Positions 15,584 through 24,740 are shown, counted from the stretch's first letter. The stretch: DNA of 61,961 nucleotides from Chitinophaga pinensis (GCA_943333125.1 CALQSB010000015.1:1-61961), one strand, 5' to 3'. Notes: a model not told the origin generated them from the letters alone. Numbers and translations are program-made.

Positions 15584-16786
15584 TTATTTTACTTCTGTGG
15601 TTATCACTTGGCCTTCATAAAGATTTTGGTAGCCAGAAGTAACCAGTTGCTCGCCGCCTGTTAATCCAGATTTTATTTCAATCAGATTACCATAAACATC
15701 TCCTGTAATTAGTACTTTTCTGGTGGCTATCATTTTTCCATCTGCAGATTTTTCCATGATATACACATATTTATTATGCTCGTCACTTTGTAAAGTATTA
15801 ACAGGAATTACCACCGCATTTGATGCAGAATAATCAAGGATTTTTACCACAACAGATTGATTGGGTTTTAACATTCCGTCAGAAGGAATTTTTGCTTCTA
15901 CCATAAAACCTCTTTGTGCATTTTCTATTGTTTGACCAATTAACGATATTGTTGAATTGATTGATTTTCCTGCTTCCGGAATATTTATTACTACAGGTAA
16001 TCCTTTATGAATTCGTGTAAGATAATTCTCAGGAACACTGGCTACTACCTTAAGTTTATTTGTATTTACAATTTTAATCTGACCCATTCCCAAAAAAAGC
16101 TCACCTACTTTTACCATTACTGTTTCTGCAATACCATCAACATCACTTCTTACATCTGTGGTATTCATTTGTTCAACACCTACTTTAACTTGTTCTTCTG
16201 AAGCTTTAAGTTGATTTTCTAAAGTGGTAACATTTGTTTTAGCACTGATCAACTGTACTTCAGTGCCAATGCCTTTTTCCCATAGATTGTTTTGACGCTC
16301 GTAAATATTTTTGGCAAAGGCGAGTTGTGTTTTTATTCCTTCCAGTTGCTGGCGGGCCGCTGTTAACGACTGACGCATAACCGCATCATCAATTTTTAGA
16401 AGCAACTGCCCTTTTTTTACAACATCACCTTCTTTTACAAAAATACTTTTTACTTGTCCACCCATACCTCTTGAGGATACAAAAGAAATATTTTCAGCGT
16501 CTATTCTTCCACGCAAGTCTAAGTAGTGTTCAAATTTTTGTACAGCAACCGGTGATACCGCAATCAGCTTTGAAGTGGATTGAGGGGTAACACCCTTTAA
16601 CACATTCAGCTCATCCTGAAGCTTATTGATCTCGGCATCTGTTTTGGTTTTTCTGCTGTTCAGTTTTTCAAGCTCAGCCATTTTAGCGATGATGTTTGAA
16701 TTGCCTTCTTTTTTAGCATCATTACAAGAAACAATCATTATTGTTATTGTTAATAAAGCGGGTAATAATTTAAAATATTTCATCAT
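15584..16786 (-). CDS. RND efflux periplasmic adaptor (membrane fusion protein), lipoprotein
   Basis: A 400-residue adaptor with a lipoprotein signal peptide (hydrophobic 8-20, lipobox IMIVSC with C21). Residues 30-65 form a coiled coil with KTDAEINKLQDEL; a biotinyl-lipoyl-like domain starts near 90 (GQVKSIFVKEGDVVKKGQLLLKID). An alpha-hairpin covers about 130-200, then beta-barrel and membrane-proximal domains follow (VVIPVNTLQSDEHNKYVYIM). It bridges pump and outer-membrane channel. It lies between the tolC-like and pump genes on the minus strand with gaps of 49 and 47 nt. Confidence 0.92.
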   Translation of the reverse strand: MMKYFKLLPALLTITIMIVSCNDAKKEGNSNIIAKMAELEKLNSRKTKTDAEINKLQDELNVLKGVTPQSTSKLIAVSPVAVQKFEHYLDLRGRIDAENISFVSSRGMGGQVKSIFVKEGDVVKKGQLLLKIDDAVMRQSLTAARQQLEGIKTQLAFAKNIYERQNNLWEKGIGTEVQLISAKTNVTTLENQLKASEEQVKVGVEQMNTTDVRSDVDGIAETVMVKVGELFLGMGQIKIVNTNKLKVVASVPENYLTRIHKGLPVVINIPEAGKSINSTISLIGQTIENAQRGFMVEAKIPSDGMLKPNQSVVVKILDYSASNAVVIPVNTLQSDEHNKYVYIMEKSADGKMIATRKVLITGDVYGNLIEIKSGLTGGEQLVTSGYQNLYEGQVITTEVK

Positions 16787-16835
16787 TGTTGTTTTTTATT
16801 TTCGAATTGACGTTGTAATTAATAAATAAATAAGA

Positions 16836-18245
16836 TTAAGGTAATTGACCAATAGCTTTCAGGAAATCTATTTTGGCTATGATGGCATCGTACATTGCGC
16901 CATAGTAATTATTCTGTGCTACTTTTAATTCTGTTTGTGCCGTATAAATTTCCTGATTACTTCCTAGACCTTGATCGTACTTCATTTTGGTCATATTAAA
17001 TACCTTTTCAGCCAAAGCAGTATTTTGTTCCTGAACTTCCAGTGTTTTTAACGCGCTTATTATTTTTACACGGGCATTTCCTACTTCCAAATCAATACCT
17101 TCCTGAAGCCTGCTCATGCCATTTTTAACTTTTTCCATTTCGTATTTCGCTTTCTGTACTCTTGCTGTTCTGGCAAAGCCATCAAATAAAGGAACAGAGA
17201 GTTTAACACCAATTAATGAGGTAGTAAACCAATCTCCTTTTTCAAAGAAATTAAATTCATTTCTTTGTGCATTTTTTGAGTAAGTGCCAAAAGCAGCGAT
17301 GGTAGGAAGTTTGCTTAATTGATATCTTTTGATATTGAATTCACTTAATTTTAAAGCAGTGGTTAATTGCTGATATTCTATTCTGTTTTTATAATCAACA
17401 GAATCATTTAATGATAAAGATTCTATTTTCTCCACAGATAAAGAGTCGGTTAATTTTAAAGTGTCTTTCTGAGAAAGATTCATCAAAAATTTCAATGCTG
17501 CATTTCCGGTAAAAAGCCGATCTTTTATTTTTTCTTTTTCAGTATTTAAATTGTTTAACTGAACTTCTACTTTTTCTACATCCAGTTTTTCTGCAAAACC
17601 ATTTTTATAAATCTCTTTGGTGTCGTGTAATAGCTTTTCAAACCTTTCGATATTGGCATCTATGCTTGTAGATTGTTTTTCTCCGACAAGCAGCTGATAA
17701 TATAATTTGTAAACGTTGTTTTTTATATTTTCTTTAGTTATTTCTGCAGTTTGTGTCGTATATAATAAAATGGCAGACCTGGCTTTCAAACCAACAAAAA
17801 CCTGCCCATCAAAAATTATCTGTGAAAAATCAACTCCACCGGAAACGTTCCATTCGGTTCCAAATTTAGCGGGGACACTTCCAAAACCACCCGAAGGAAA
17901 ACGAATAGGAACGCCATTTCCATCCTTTACATTATTATCTATCAAAACACTATACACCGCAGGAGAAATAAAATCCGGCAATGTTGTAGTTGGAATGTCG
18001 AAATATCTTGTTCCTGTTGTACTGGCATTGATCTGAGGCAACGCCACAGAAGTAAGCTCTCTGTTGGATTGCTTTTGAATTTGAATGTCGATTAAAGCAT
18101 TCTTTACCTCGATCGCATTCTTCATCGCATACTCGGCAGTTTGTTTTGCAGAGAATTCATAAGTCTTTTGTGCAAATGAATTTACAAGATGAAAATGTAA
18201 AAAGATAAGCAATAAAACTTTTTTACTGTTGTTGATTTTAAACAT
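16836..18245 (-). CDS. TolC-family outer-membrane channel of the efflux operon
   Basis: A 469-residue outer-membrane efflux protein with a signal peptide (cleavage after NSFAQ near residue 26). The two-fold repeated helical hairpin architecture shows EYAMKNAIEVKNALIDIQIQ near the start and the second-half equivalent VPLFDGFARTARVQKAKYEMEK. The final segment YDAIIAKIDFLKAIGQL is typical of the family's last helix. Its start overlaps the end of the tetR gene by 8 bp, which supports a single regulator-plus-pump operon. Confidence 0.9.
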   Translation of the reverse strand: MFKINNSKKVLLLIFLHFHLVNSFAQKTYEFSAKQTAEYAMKNAIEVKNALIDIQIQKQSNRELTSVALPQINASTTGTRYFDIPTTTLPDFISPAVYSVLIDNNVKDGNGVPIRFPSGGFGSVPAKFGTEWNVSGGVDFSQIIFDGQVFVGLKARSAILLYTTQTAEITKENIKNNVYKLYYQLLVGEKQSTSIDANIERFEKLLHDTKEIYKNGFAEKLDVEKVEVQLNNLNTEKEKIKDRLFTGNAALKFLMNLSQKDTLKLTDSLSVEKIESLSLNDSVDYKNRIEYQQLTTALKLSEFNIKRYQLSKLPTIAAFGTYSKNAQRNEFNFFEKGDWFTTSLIGVKLSVPLFDGFARTARVQKAKYEMEKVKNGMSRLQEGIDLEVGNARVKIISALKTLEVQEQNTALAEKVFNMTKMKYDQGLGSNQEIYTAQTELKVAQNNYYGAMYDAIIAKIDFLKAIGQLP

Positions 18246-18879
18246 TGGTCAATGATTTTTTAGCTCTGGTTTTTATATATTTATTAATAAGGGGGTAATA
18301 TTTTTCGTTAACTACTCCAAATAAAAAATGAGTAGAAAGTTCTTCTGCTATTGATGCAAGCTTAACTTTTAACGCAGACTGAAACTCCGGAATAAAAGGC
18401 ATTATAATCGATTCTACCCTGAACCTTGAAATGATTTCTGTATTAATATCGCCACGGTACATTCCGTCTTTAATGCCTCTTAGAAGATTCTGTTTTATTT
18501 TATTATAAACAAAATCATTTTTATGAGCTACAAATATTTTATAGGCCTGTGGGTAATATTTATGTAAATCAAAAAGTATTGAAGGATTCATGGCTTGAAA
18601 TAACTTCGACATCTGATCAATAGCCAGAAAAATTTCATGAATGGCATTCTCGGATTGAGCAATATCTTCATCACAATTTTGCTGGTTTTGGTTAATGATC
18701 TGACTAACCACCTCAGCAACCAATTGTTCTTTATCTGTGTAAAACTGATAAATTGTTTTTTTGCTGATGCCCATCTTTGAAGAAATATCATCCATACTTA
18801 CACTCTTCAAGCCGTATTGCATGAATAAATCATGTGCCTCCTGATGAATTCTTTTTCCGGTATCGTTGATCATGTTCAT
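18238..18879 (-). CDS. TetR/AcrR family repressor of the efflux operon
   Basis: About 213 residues with an N-terminal TetR helix-turn-helix (IHQEAHDLFMQYGLKSVSMDDISSKMGISKKTIYQFYTDKEQLV) and a helical ligand-binding region that I cannot place in a known subgroup. ATG at 18879 (MNMIND) or 18873 is the start; an upstream in-frame TTG at 18918 is excluded because it is the -33 element of the promoter. By analogy with AcrR-like regulators it would repress this four-gene operon, itself included, until an inducer binds. Confidence 0.88.
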   Translation of the reverse strand: MNMINDTGKRIHQEAHDLFMQYGLKSVSMDDISSKMGISKKTIYQFYTDKEQLVAEVVSQIINQNQQNCDEDIAQSENAIHEIFLAIDQMSKLFQAMNPSILFDLHKYYPQAYKIFVAHKNDFVYNKIKQNLLRGIKDGMYRGDINTEIISRFRVESIIMPFIPEFQSALKVKLASIAEELSTHFLFGVVNEKYYPLINKYIKTRAKKSLTNV

Positions 18880-18888
18880 ATTGCGCCG

Positions 18889-18918
18889 CAAAACTAAGGA
18901 AACTTTTAGTGGTATCAA
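18889..18918 (-). promoter_or_regulatory. Promoter of the tetR-tolC-MFP-RND operon
   Basis: On the minus strand TTG (18918-18916), 19 nt, TAGTTTTG (18896-18889) fits the phylum consensus exactly. The -7 box ends only about 10 nt before the first ATG, so the leader is very short. Confidence 0.75.
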
Positions 18919-18964
18919 AGTTTTTTAAAAGATTATTCATTTATAAGTTCAATACCCCAAAAAA

Positions 18965-19060
18965 TGATCATCAACAAACACCAAACCACAAACAAAAATC
19001 ACCAAACCCCAAACAACAAAACGCAATAAACTTCCCCCTTCGGGGGATTGAGGGGGCTTG
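18965..19060. repeat. Dispersed repeats: CCAAAC-type words and C/G element
   Basis: 18976-19015 has repeated CACCAAACC/CCCAAACAA words. 19031-19058 is a copy of the C/G element (CTTCCCCCTTCGGGGG then GAGGGGGCTT). Other copies of the C/G element lie at 9318-9347, 20795-20823 (inverted) and 61472-61500. Confidence 0.7.
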
Positions 19061-19097
19061 CTAACTATTCATTACTTTTGTTTTTCAAATCTTCACC

Positions 19098-19727
19098 ATG
19101 ACCAACAAATTTAAATACACAAAAGCGCTTCAATATTTTTTACAGGGTTTGCTTGTGCTCGCTCCAATATTGATTACTTTTTATGTGTTATTTTCTGTGG
19201 TAACCTCTATTGATAATCTCATTCCAATATTTACAGTAACAGACAGCAAAGGTGTGGTGCAGGTAAAAAATTACGGATTGGGCTTTGTGGCAATTATTTT
19301 ATTTATCATTTTAATTGGCTATTTCAGTTATTTTTTTATCTCCAATCGCATTATTGTCTTTCTTGATAAAATGATGCAGCGTTTACCCGGACTAAAACAT
19401 ATTTATTCTACAACCCGTGATTTTTTTGAGGCCTTTGCCGGAGATAAAAAGAAATTTACTTACAATGTACTGGCAAATGTAGATGACAATGACGTATGGA
19501 GAGTGGGCTTTGTTACTCAGGAAGATATGGAAGAGTTTGGACTAAAAGATTATGTGGCGGTTTACGTTCCGATGGCTTATTCGGTTGCCGGCAATGTTTA
19601 TATTATTCCAAAATCAAGAATCAAATCGATTACACATATCAGTAGTTCTCAAACGATGAAATTTGCCGTAAGTGGTGGCGTTACTGATATTCTGGAAGAA
19701 GATAAACAAACGGATAAACAGCATTGA
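19098..19727 (+). CDS. DUF502 family inner-membrane protein
   Basis: A 209-residue protein with two transmembrane segments (about 14-36 and 60-86) and a conserved cytoplasmic domain: RLPGLKHIYSTTRDFFEAF, then VGFVTQE, VYVPMAYSVAGNVYIIP and a final SGGVTDI motif. These are hallmarks of DUF502 proteins, whose function is unknown. A TACTTTTG box at 19073-19080 lies 17 nt before the ATG. The gene stands alone. Confidence 0.88.
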   Translation: MTNKFKYTKALQYFLQGLLVLAPILITFYVLFSVVTSIDNLIPIFTVTDSKGVVQVKNYGLGFVAIILFIILIGYFSYFFISNRIIVFLDKMMQRLPGLKHIYSTTRDFFEAFAGDKKKFTYNVLANVDDNDVWRVGFVTQEDMEEFGLKDYVAVYVPMAYSVAGNVYIIPKSRIKSITHISSSQTMKFAVSGGVTDILEEDKQTDKQH

Positions 19728-19824
19728 TCATTATTATCATTCGTGTTATTTTCTTTCAATAGGGCTGTGTTTTTCACCTGAAATATTTTTTTGGCTTGTT
19801 TAGTTTTGTTTTTTAATCTATTAG

Positions 19825-20793
19825 ATGAAAACTAAACTTATCATTTTTCTGTTTTTAATATTGCTTTATCAATATACTTTTTCCTGGGGATTTTATGCTC
19901 ATGGTAAAATAAATTACTACGCCGTTTTTTTGCTACCTCCCGAAATGATGGTACTCTTTAAACCCAACATCTCATTTCTGGAACAACACGCCACCGATCC
20001 GGATAAACGACGGTATGCTGTTCCGGAAGAAGGTCCCCGACATTTTATTGATATTGATCATTATGGTAAATATCCTTATCCTGATCTCCCAAGAAAATGG
20101 AAAGATGCTGTCGAAAAATTTTCAGAAGATTCGTTGAAAGCTCATGGAATTGTACCCTGGCATATTCAGGCAATGCTTAACAGACTTACTATCGCATTTT
20201 CTAAAAAAGATTTTTCAGCTATCATGAAAAACAGTGCAGAAATCGCTCATTATATCGGAGATGCACACGTGCCATTACATACCAGCAGTAATCACAACGG
20301 ACAACTAACCAACCAAAAAGGTATTCATGGCTTCTGGGAAAGCCGAGTGCCCGAATTGCTCGCAGAAAAACAATTTGATTTCCTTATTGGTAAAGCTGAT
20401 TACCTAAAAGATCCCGGTGATTTTATCTGGAAAAGAATTTTAGAAAGCGCAAAAGCTGCTGATAGTGTACTGACCATAGAAAGAGAACTGACTCAACAGT
20501 TTCCCGAAGATAAAAAATATGCATTTGAACATCGCAATGGTGTTATTATCAAACAATATTCATCAGCTTTTACTATTGCTTTCAATAATAAACTCGATGA
20601 TATGGTGGAAAGAAGAATGCGTCAATCTATTTATGCAGTAGCCTCTTTCTGGTATACCGCTTGGGTAAATGCAGGTCAACCCGATTTAAAAGAACTCGCA
20701 CATCATCATTTTTCGGATGAAGAACTCAAATCATTTGAAAACCTGAATCAGCATTGGAAGATGGGAAGCAGGATGATTGGGAGGGAGGAGTAG
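19825..20793 (+). CDS. Secreted zinc-dependent phospholipase C / S1-P1 nuclease-like enzyme
   Basis: A 322-residue protein with a signal peptide; cleavage after S20 would expose W21, which in this superfamily ligates zinc through its amino end (W21-G-x-x-x-H26). Other expected trinuclear-zinc ligands are visible: H73 and D76/D78 (HFIDIDHY), H142-x3-D146-x-H148-x-P-L-H152, and H168-G-x-W-E172. It should hydrolyse phosphodiesters in the periplasm or outside the cell. The sequence alone does not separate phospholipase C from nuclease activity. A TAGTTTTG box at 19801-19808 lies 16 nt before the ATG. Confidence 0.82.
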   Translation: MKTKLIIFLFLILLYQYTFSWGFYAHGKINYYAVFLLPPEMMVLFKPNISFLEQHATDPDKRRYAVPEEGPRHFIDIDHYGKYPYPDLPRKWKDAVEKFSEDSLKAHGIVPWHIQAMLNRLTIAFSKKDFSAIMKNSAEIAHYIGDAHVPLHTSSNHNGQLTNQKGIHGFWESRVPELLAEKQFDFLIGKADYLKDPGDFIWKRILESAKAADSVLTIERELTQQFPEDKKYAFEHRNGVIIKQYSSAFTIAFNNKLDDMVERRMRQSIYAVASFWYTAWVNAGQPDLKELAHHHFSDEELKSFENLNQHWKMGSRMIGREE

Positions 20794-20794
20794 G

Positions 20795-21000
20795 AAGCCC
20801 CCTCAATCCCCCAAAGGGGGAAGTGGGAGTGTGGTGTTTTTCAGCAATATCTTCTGAATTAGACGTTTTCAGAATATTTGTTCAAAAGGTTAACAAAGAA
20901 CTTCTCAGCAATGTCTCCTGAAAGGGACGATGCATTGCTAAAAGTCTTGTTCAAAAGGTAAACAAACAATAAACAACAAACAATAAACAACAAACATTTT
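20795..21000. repeat. Repeat cluster after the phospholipase-like gene
   Basis: 20795-20823 is an inverted copy of the C/G element. 20841-20958 is an imperfect tandem pair (period about 64-69 nt): each unit has TCAGCAAT(A/G)TC, a GACG(T/A)T core and TTCAAAAGGT. The TCAGCAATGTC..GACG block is the reverse complement of the GCAACGTC..TTGCTGA block in the composite repeats at 10199 and 11763. 20960-20998 is (ACAAACAATAA)-type low complexity. Confidence 0.7.
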
Positions 21001-21058
21001 TTTACCTTCGCGTTTTCAATTCATTTACAGAAAAATTCATCTGTTTTAAAAATATTGC

Positions 21059-22126
21059 ATGATTCATAATTTCAACGCTGGTCCGTCCATTTTACCGAAA
21101 GAAGTTTTTCAGCAGGCATCCGAAGCCGTCATAGAATATAATAATTCAGGATTATCTATCCTTGAAATGGGGCACCGCACACCCGAGTTTACAGCCATCA
21201 TGGAAGAAGCAAGATCCTTAGTTAAGGAGTTGATGAATCTGGATGATGATCATAAAGTGTTGTTTCTTCATGGTGGTGCTTCTACACAATTCATGCAGGT
21301 ACCGATGAATCTGCTGGATCCCAAAGACTCAGCAGCTTATGCTGATACCGGTGTCTGGAGCAGTAAAGCGATCAAAGAAGCAAAATTGTTTGGAAAGGTT
21401 GATGTGGTTTGTTCTTCAAAAGAAAAAAATTATTCTTTCATTCCAAATGATTTTGCCGTACCTAACGACGCCAAATATTTTCACCTTACTACCAATAACA
21501 CCATTTACGGAACTCAATGGCAAAGCATTCCCAAAACCAGTAACGTACTTGTTGCCGATATGAGCAGCGATATTTTCAGCCGCCAACTGAATTTCAATGA
21601 TTTTAGCTTGATTTACGCAGGCGCTCAAAAAAATATGGGTCCGGCAGGAGTAAATCTTTTGGTTGTAAATGAAAATATCCTCGGCAAAGTAAAACATCCG
21701 ATACCAACTATTATGGATTACCGCAATCATATCGCCGAAGGAAGTATGTTGAATACTCCTCCTGTTTTCGCTGTTTATGTATGTATGCTCACGCTTCGCT
21801 GGCTTAAAAACCTTGGCGGTATCAAAGCAATCGAAAAAATAAATGAACAGAAAGCCACTTTATTATATAACGAAATCGACAGTAACGAATTATTCACCAC
21901 CCATGTAAACAAATCCGACAGAAGTAAAATGAATGTATGTTTCGCTGTTAATAATCCTGCACATGAAAAACAATTCCTTGATTATGCCTCCACTAATGGC
22001 ATTGTAGGAATAAAAGGCCACCGTTTATCCGGAGCTTTCAGGGCTTCGCTCTATAATGCATTGCCAATCAGTAGTGTAGAGTTCTTAGTAGAGATCATGC
22101 GCTCTTTTAAACAATCCATTGCCTGA
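21059..22126 (+). CDS. serC: Phosphoserine aminotransferase
   Basis: A 355-residue class V PLP aminotransferase forming 3-phosphoserine from 3-phosphohydroxypyruvate and glutamate. The N-terminus HNFNAGPSILP, the EMGHRTPEF motif, HGGASTQFMQVPMNL and the PLP lysine K191 in YAGAQKNMGPAGV identify SerC. Serine biosynthesis in this phylum often has serC next to serA and a DUF1015 gene; here DUF1015 follows directly and serA is absent from the window. Confidence 0.95.
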   Translation: MIHNFNAGPSILPKEVFQQASEAVIEYNNSGLSILEMGHRTPEFTAIMEEARSLVKELMNLDDDHKVLFLHGGASTQFMQVPMNLLDPKDSAAYADTGVWSSKAIKEAKLFGKVDVVCSSKEKNYSFIPNDFAVPNDAKYFHLTTNNTIYGTQWQSIPKTSNVLVADMSSDIFSRQLNFNDFSLIYAGAQKNMGPAGVNLLVVNENILGKVKHPIPTIMDYRNHIAEGSMLNTPPVFAVYVCMLTLRWLKNLGGIKAIEKINEQKATLLYNEIDSNELFTTHVNKSDRSKMNVCFAVNNPAHEKQFLDYASTNGIVGIKGHRLSGAFRASLYNALPISSVEFLVEIMRSFKQSIA

Positions 22127-22165
22127 TTTTTCTTTATATATAGAATCAGAGTAGTTTAGAAAGAC

Positions 22166-22173
22166 TATTTTTG
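22166..22173 (+). promoter_or_regulatory. -7 box TATTTTTG before the DUF1015 gene
   Basis: An exact TAnnTTTG box (22166-22173) covers the G of an in-frame GTG at 22173 and points to ATG 22206 as the true start. No convincing -33 TTG is seen at the right distance, so transcription from serC may also contribute. Confidence 0.45.
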
Positions 22174-22205
22174 TGCTCCAAACTTCTAATATACCAACTT
22201 ATAAT

Positions 22206-23435
22206 ATGACAACTATTTCTCCTTTCAAAGCATTACGTCCCGAAGCTCAGCTTGCCAAACAAGTTGCCTCAAGACCTTATGATGTTTTAAATACCAAAGA
22301 AGCAAAAATCGAAGCACAGGGAAACCATTCCTCATTTCTGCATATCACCAAAAGCGAAATCGATCTGCCCGAAAGCATCGATGTCCATGATCAGAAAGTT
22401 TATGATACCGCTAAAGAAAATCTGAGTGCATTTATCAGCCGTAATATTTTATTCAGAGAAAATAAACCCTGCTATTATATTTACAGATTAATCATGAATG
22501 GAAAAAGTCAGACTGGACTGGTTTGTGTAAGTTCGGTTGATGATTATGAAAATGACATCATTAAAAAACATGAGTTCACGAGACCAGAGAAAGAGCTCGA
22601 CAGAATTAATCATATCAAAACCACAGGCGCACAAACTGGCAATGTATTTCTTGCCTATCGTAACGTGGATGAAATTGATGAAGTGATTAACAACTGGACC
22701 AAAGAAAAAAATCCTCAATACGATTTTATTGCCGATGATAATATTCAACACAGCATCTGGATTGTAAACGACGACAATACCATAAATAAAATTACCACAC
22801 TCTTTAAAACAAAAGTTCCCTGTACCTATATCGCTGATGGTCATCACCGTGCTGCTTCTGCCGCAAAAGTGAGGGCTGCATTGGGAGATAAGGCTACTGA
22901 AAATGCCGGTTATTTTCTTACTACTTTGTTTCCTTCCAACCAACTCCATATCATGGATTATAATAGAGTGGTTAAAGATCTGGGAAAAATTAGCAAACAA
23001 GATTTTTTAAATAAACTGGAAGATCATTTCACCATCGAAAAAGTGGATGCCGCTTATCGTCCGGAACATTTACATTGTTTCGGTTTATATATCGACAAAC
23101 AATGGTACAAATTGTCTTCAAAGCCTGGAACCTTTACTGAAGATCCAATTGGAATTCTGGATGTTACCATTCTTCAAAATAATATTCTAGATCCTTTGCT
23201 CGACATTAAAGATCAGCGCACAGATAAAAGAATTGATTTTGTTGGTGGTATTCGCGGGCTTGAAGAACTCGAAAAAAGAGTCGATAGCAAAGAAATGGTT
23301 CTGGCTATAAGTTTATATCCAGTGAGTATTCAGCAGTTATTTGATATTGCAGACAGCGGAAATGTTATGCCACCTAAAAGCACCTGGTTTGAACCCAAAT
23401 TAAGAGACGGACTATTAACACATCTCATTTATTAA
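22206..23435 (+). CDS. DUF1015 family protein
   Basis: The 409-residue protein begins MTTISPFKALRPEAQLAKQVASRPYDVLN and contains the family core YIADGHHRAASAAKVRAAL, KITTLFKTKVP upstream of it and MDYNRVVKDL downstream. DUF1015 has no proven biochemical role; it is found with serine-biosynthesis genes, and here it follows serC by 79 nt. The start at 22206 is preferred to a GTG at 22173 because that GTG lies in a -7 promoter box and the extra residues lack conservation. Confidence 0.88.
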   Translation: MTTISPFKALRPEAQLAKQVASRPYDVLNTKEAKIEAQGNHSSFLHITKSEIDLPESIDVHDQKVYDTAKENLSAFISRNILFRENKPCYYIYRLIMNGKSQTGLVCVSSVDDYENDIIKKHEFTRPEKELDRINHIKTTGAQTGNVFLAYRNVDEIDEVINNWTKEKNPQYDFIADDNIQHSIWIVNDDNTINKITTLFKTKVPCTYIADGHHRAASAAKVRAALGDKATENAGYFLTTLFPSNQLHIMDYNRVVKDLGKISKQDFLNKLEDHFTIEKVDAAYRPEHLHCFGLYIDKQWYKLSSKPGTFTEDPIGILDVTILQNNILDPLLDIKDQRTDKRIDFVGGIRGLEELEKRVDSKEMVLAISLYPVSIQQLFDIADSGNVMPPKSTWFEPKLRDGLLTHLIY

Positions 23436-23479
23436 TGGGTTAACTTTATAACTCATGCTGTTGATTATATTATAAAAAG

Positions 23480-24481
23480 ATGATCAAACTCTTATCCTTT
23501 ATTGTATTGCTCATTGGCCTTCAATATAATCTGAAGGCTCAGAATGCGGAGCAATTTCATGCTATGGGTAAAAATTATCTGATAGATGGCGATTATTCCA
23601 ATGCCGAATCCATGCTTTTTAGTGCCTACAATTTAGACTCCTTAAATATTTCTATTATCAAGGATCTTTCTCTTTGTTATTATTTCGAAAAAGAATATTC
23701 AAAAGGACTTCAAATCATTAATTCCATAATCGATAAAGATTCTGCTGATGATCAATGTTTTCAGATAGCAGGCAATATTTATAAAGGATTGAAAAAATAT
23801 AATGAATGTGAAACTTTATATCAAAAAGCACTTACAAAATTTCCGGATAACGGTGCATTGAATAATGAAATGGGGGAACTGCTGAATTTGCAAAATAAAA
23901 AAGAATGTATTAATTACTGGGAAAAGGGCATCGAAAAAGATCCTCAGTATCCAAAGAATTATTTCAATGCCGCTAAATTTTACGATACAGAAAATAATAA
24001 TCTGTGGAGTTTATTATATGGTGAGATTTATGTAAACATGGATCCATTTGGTGTAAAAACTGCTGAGATGAAAGAAATCATTCTCAGTGCTTACCACAAA
24101 ATTTTTAATACATTACTTAGCGATGGCAGCATAAAGGATAAAAACAAATTCTCTCAAAAGATTTTTTCTCAGCTGATCAAACAAAACGAAATTGCCAGCC
24201 AGGGACTTTCTGTTGGAAACCTGAGTATGATCAGAACACGATTTATTCTAGACTGGTATTTTGATAAATCCGATAAATATCCATTTAAATTATTTGAATT
24301 TCATCAGTACTTAATTAGAGAAGGGTTATTTGAATCATACAACCAATGGCTTTTTGGTTCTTCCGAAAATCTCTCTGCATTTCAAAACTGGACTCAACTT
24401 CATCACCAGGATTACGCAGCTTTTATAAAGTTTCTTAAATCCAACCAATTGGTGATGCCACACGATCAATATTATCATTAA
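23480..24481 (+). CDS. Secreted tetratricopeptide-repeat protein
   Basis: A 333-residue protein with a signal peptide (cleaved near LKAQN, residue 21) and about four TPR units between 25 and 175, for instance GDYSNAESMLFSAYNLD and KKYNECETLYQKALTKFPDN. The C-terminal half (about 180-333) is helical, rich in aromatic residues and of no family I recognise. It is periplasmic or outer-membrane associated and probably a protein-interaction scaffold. Confidence 0.8.
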   Translation: MIKLLSFIVLLIGLQYNLKAQNAEQFHAMGKNYLIDGDYSNAESMLFSAYNLDSLNISIIKDLSLCYYFEKEYSKGLQIINSIIDKDSADDQCFQIAGNIYKGLKKYNECETLYQKALTKFPDNGALNNEMGELLNLQNKKECINYWEKGIEKDPQYPKNYFNAAKFYDTENNNLWSLLYGEIYVNMDPFGVKTAEMKEIILSAYHKIFNTLLSDGSIKDKNKFSQKIFSQLIKQNEIASQGLSVGNLSMIRTRFILDWYFDKSDKYPFKLFEFHQYLIREGLFESYNQWLFGSSENLSAFQNWTQLHHQDYAAFIKFLKSNQLVMPHDQYYH

Positions 24482-24509
24482 TAAAATGATCACCTGCTCA
24501 TTATTTATT

Positions 24510-24538
24510 TTGATTAATTTAGTTACTTATTATTTTTG
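24510..24538 (+). promoter_or_regulatory. Strong consensus promoter for the structured RNA
   Basis: TTG (24510-24512), 18 nt, TATTTTTG (24531-24538) matches the phylum consensus. Transcription is expected from about 24545, some 205 nt upstream of the nearest start codon and 15 nt before the closing stem of the RNA structure. Confidence 0.72.
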
Positions 24539-24544
24539 AAATAA

Positions 24545-24740
24545 ATCTATTTCTAATTTAACCCGGATTTTGCAGTAGGAATCGTGATGAAAGGAAAAAA
24601 GGTAATAAAGACGGGTGTTTGAGCCGATATTTTGGACGAAAGCATAATGAATTATGTGGAGATCAAAATATCAAGCAAACGCTTGTCATTGCAGCATTTT
24701 TTTCTTGTAATAGATTTCAACTGCAAAATCTGGGTTCAAA
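24545..24740 (+). ncRNA. Candidate structured RNA with 6S-like architecture
   Basis: The interval is closed by 17 consecutive base pairs between 24560-24576 (AACCCGGATTTTGCAGT) and 24720-24736 (ACTGCAAAATCTGGGTT), one of them G-U. Inside, GATATTTTG (24626-24634) pairs perfectly with CAAAATATC (24664-24672) and is capped by CATAA-TGAA-TTATG (24643-24656). The two arms between outer and inner stem are 49 and 47 nt long, and the 3' arm holds a small hairpin, CAAGC-AAAC-GCTTG (24672-24685). A closing stem, large central bubble with a 3'-side hairpin, terminal stem and total length of about 180 nt are the layout of 6S RNA, which sequesters housekeeping RNA polymerase. It has its own consensus promoter and no ORF. 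The alternative is a structured leader of the acyl-CoA ligase mRNA. Confidence 0.6.

Noticed and set aside
18880..18918. Longer TetR protein starting at TTG 18918
   Set aside because: The TTG is the -33 element and TAGTTTTG the -7 element of the promoter, so this stretch is untranscribed.
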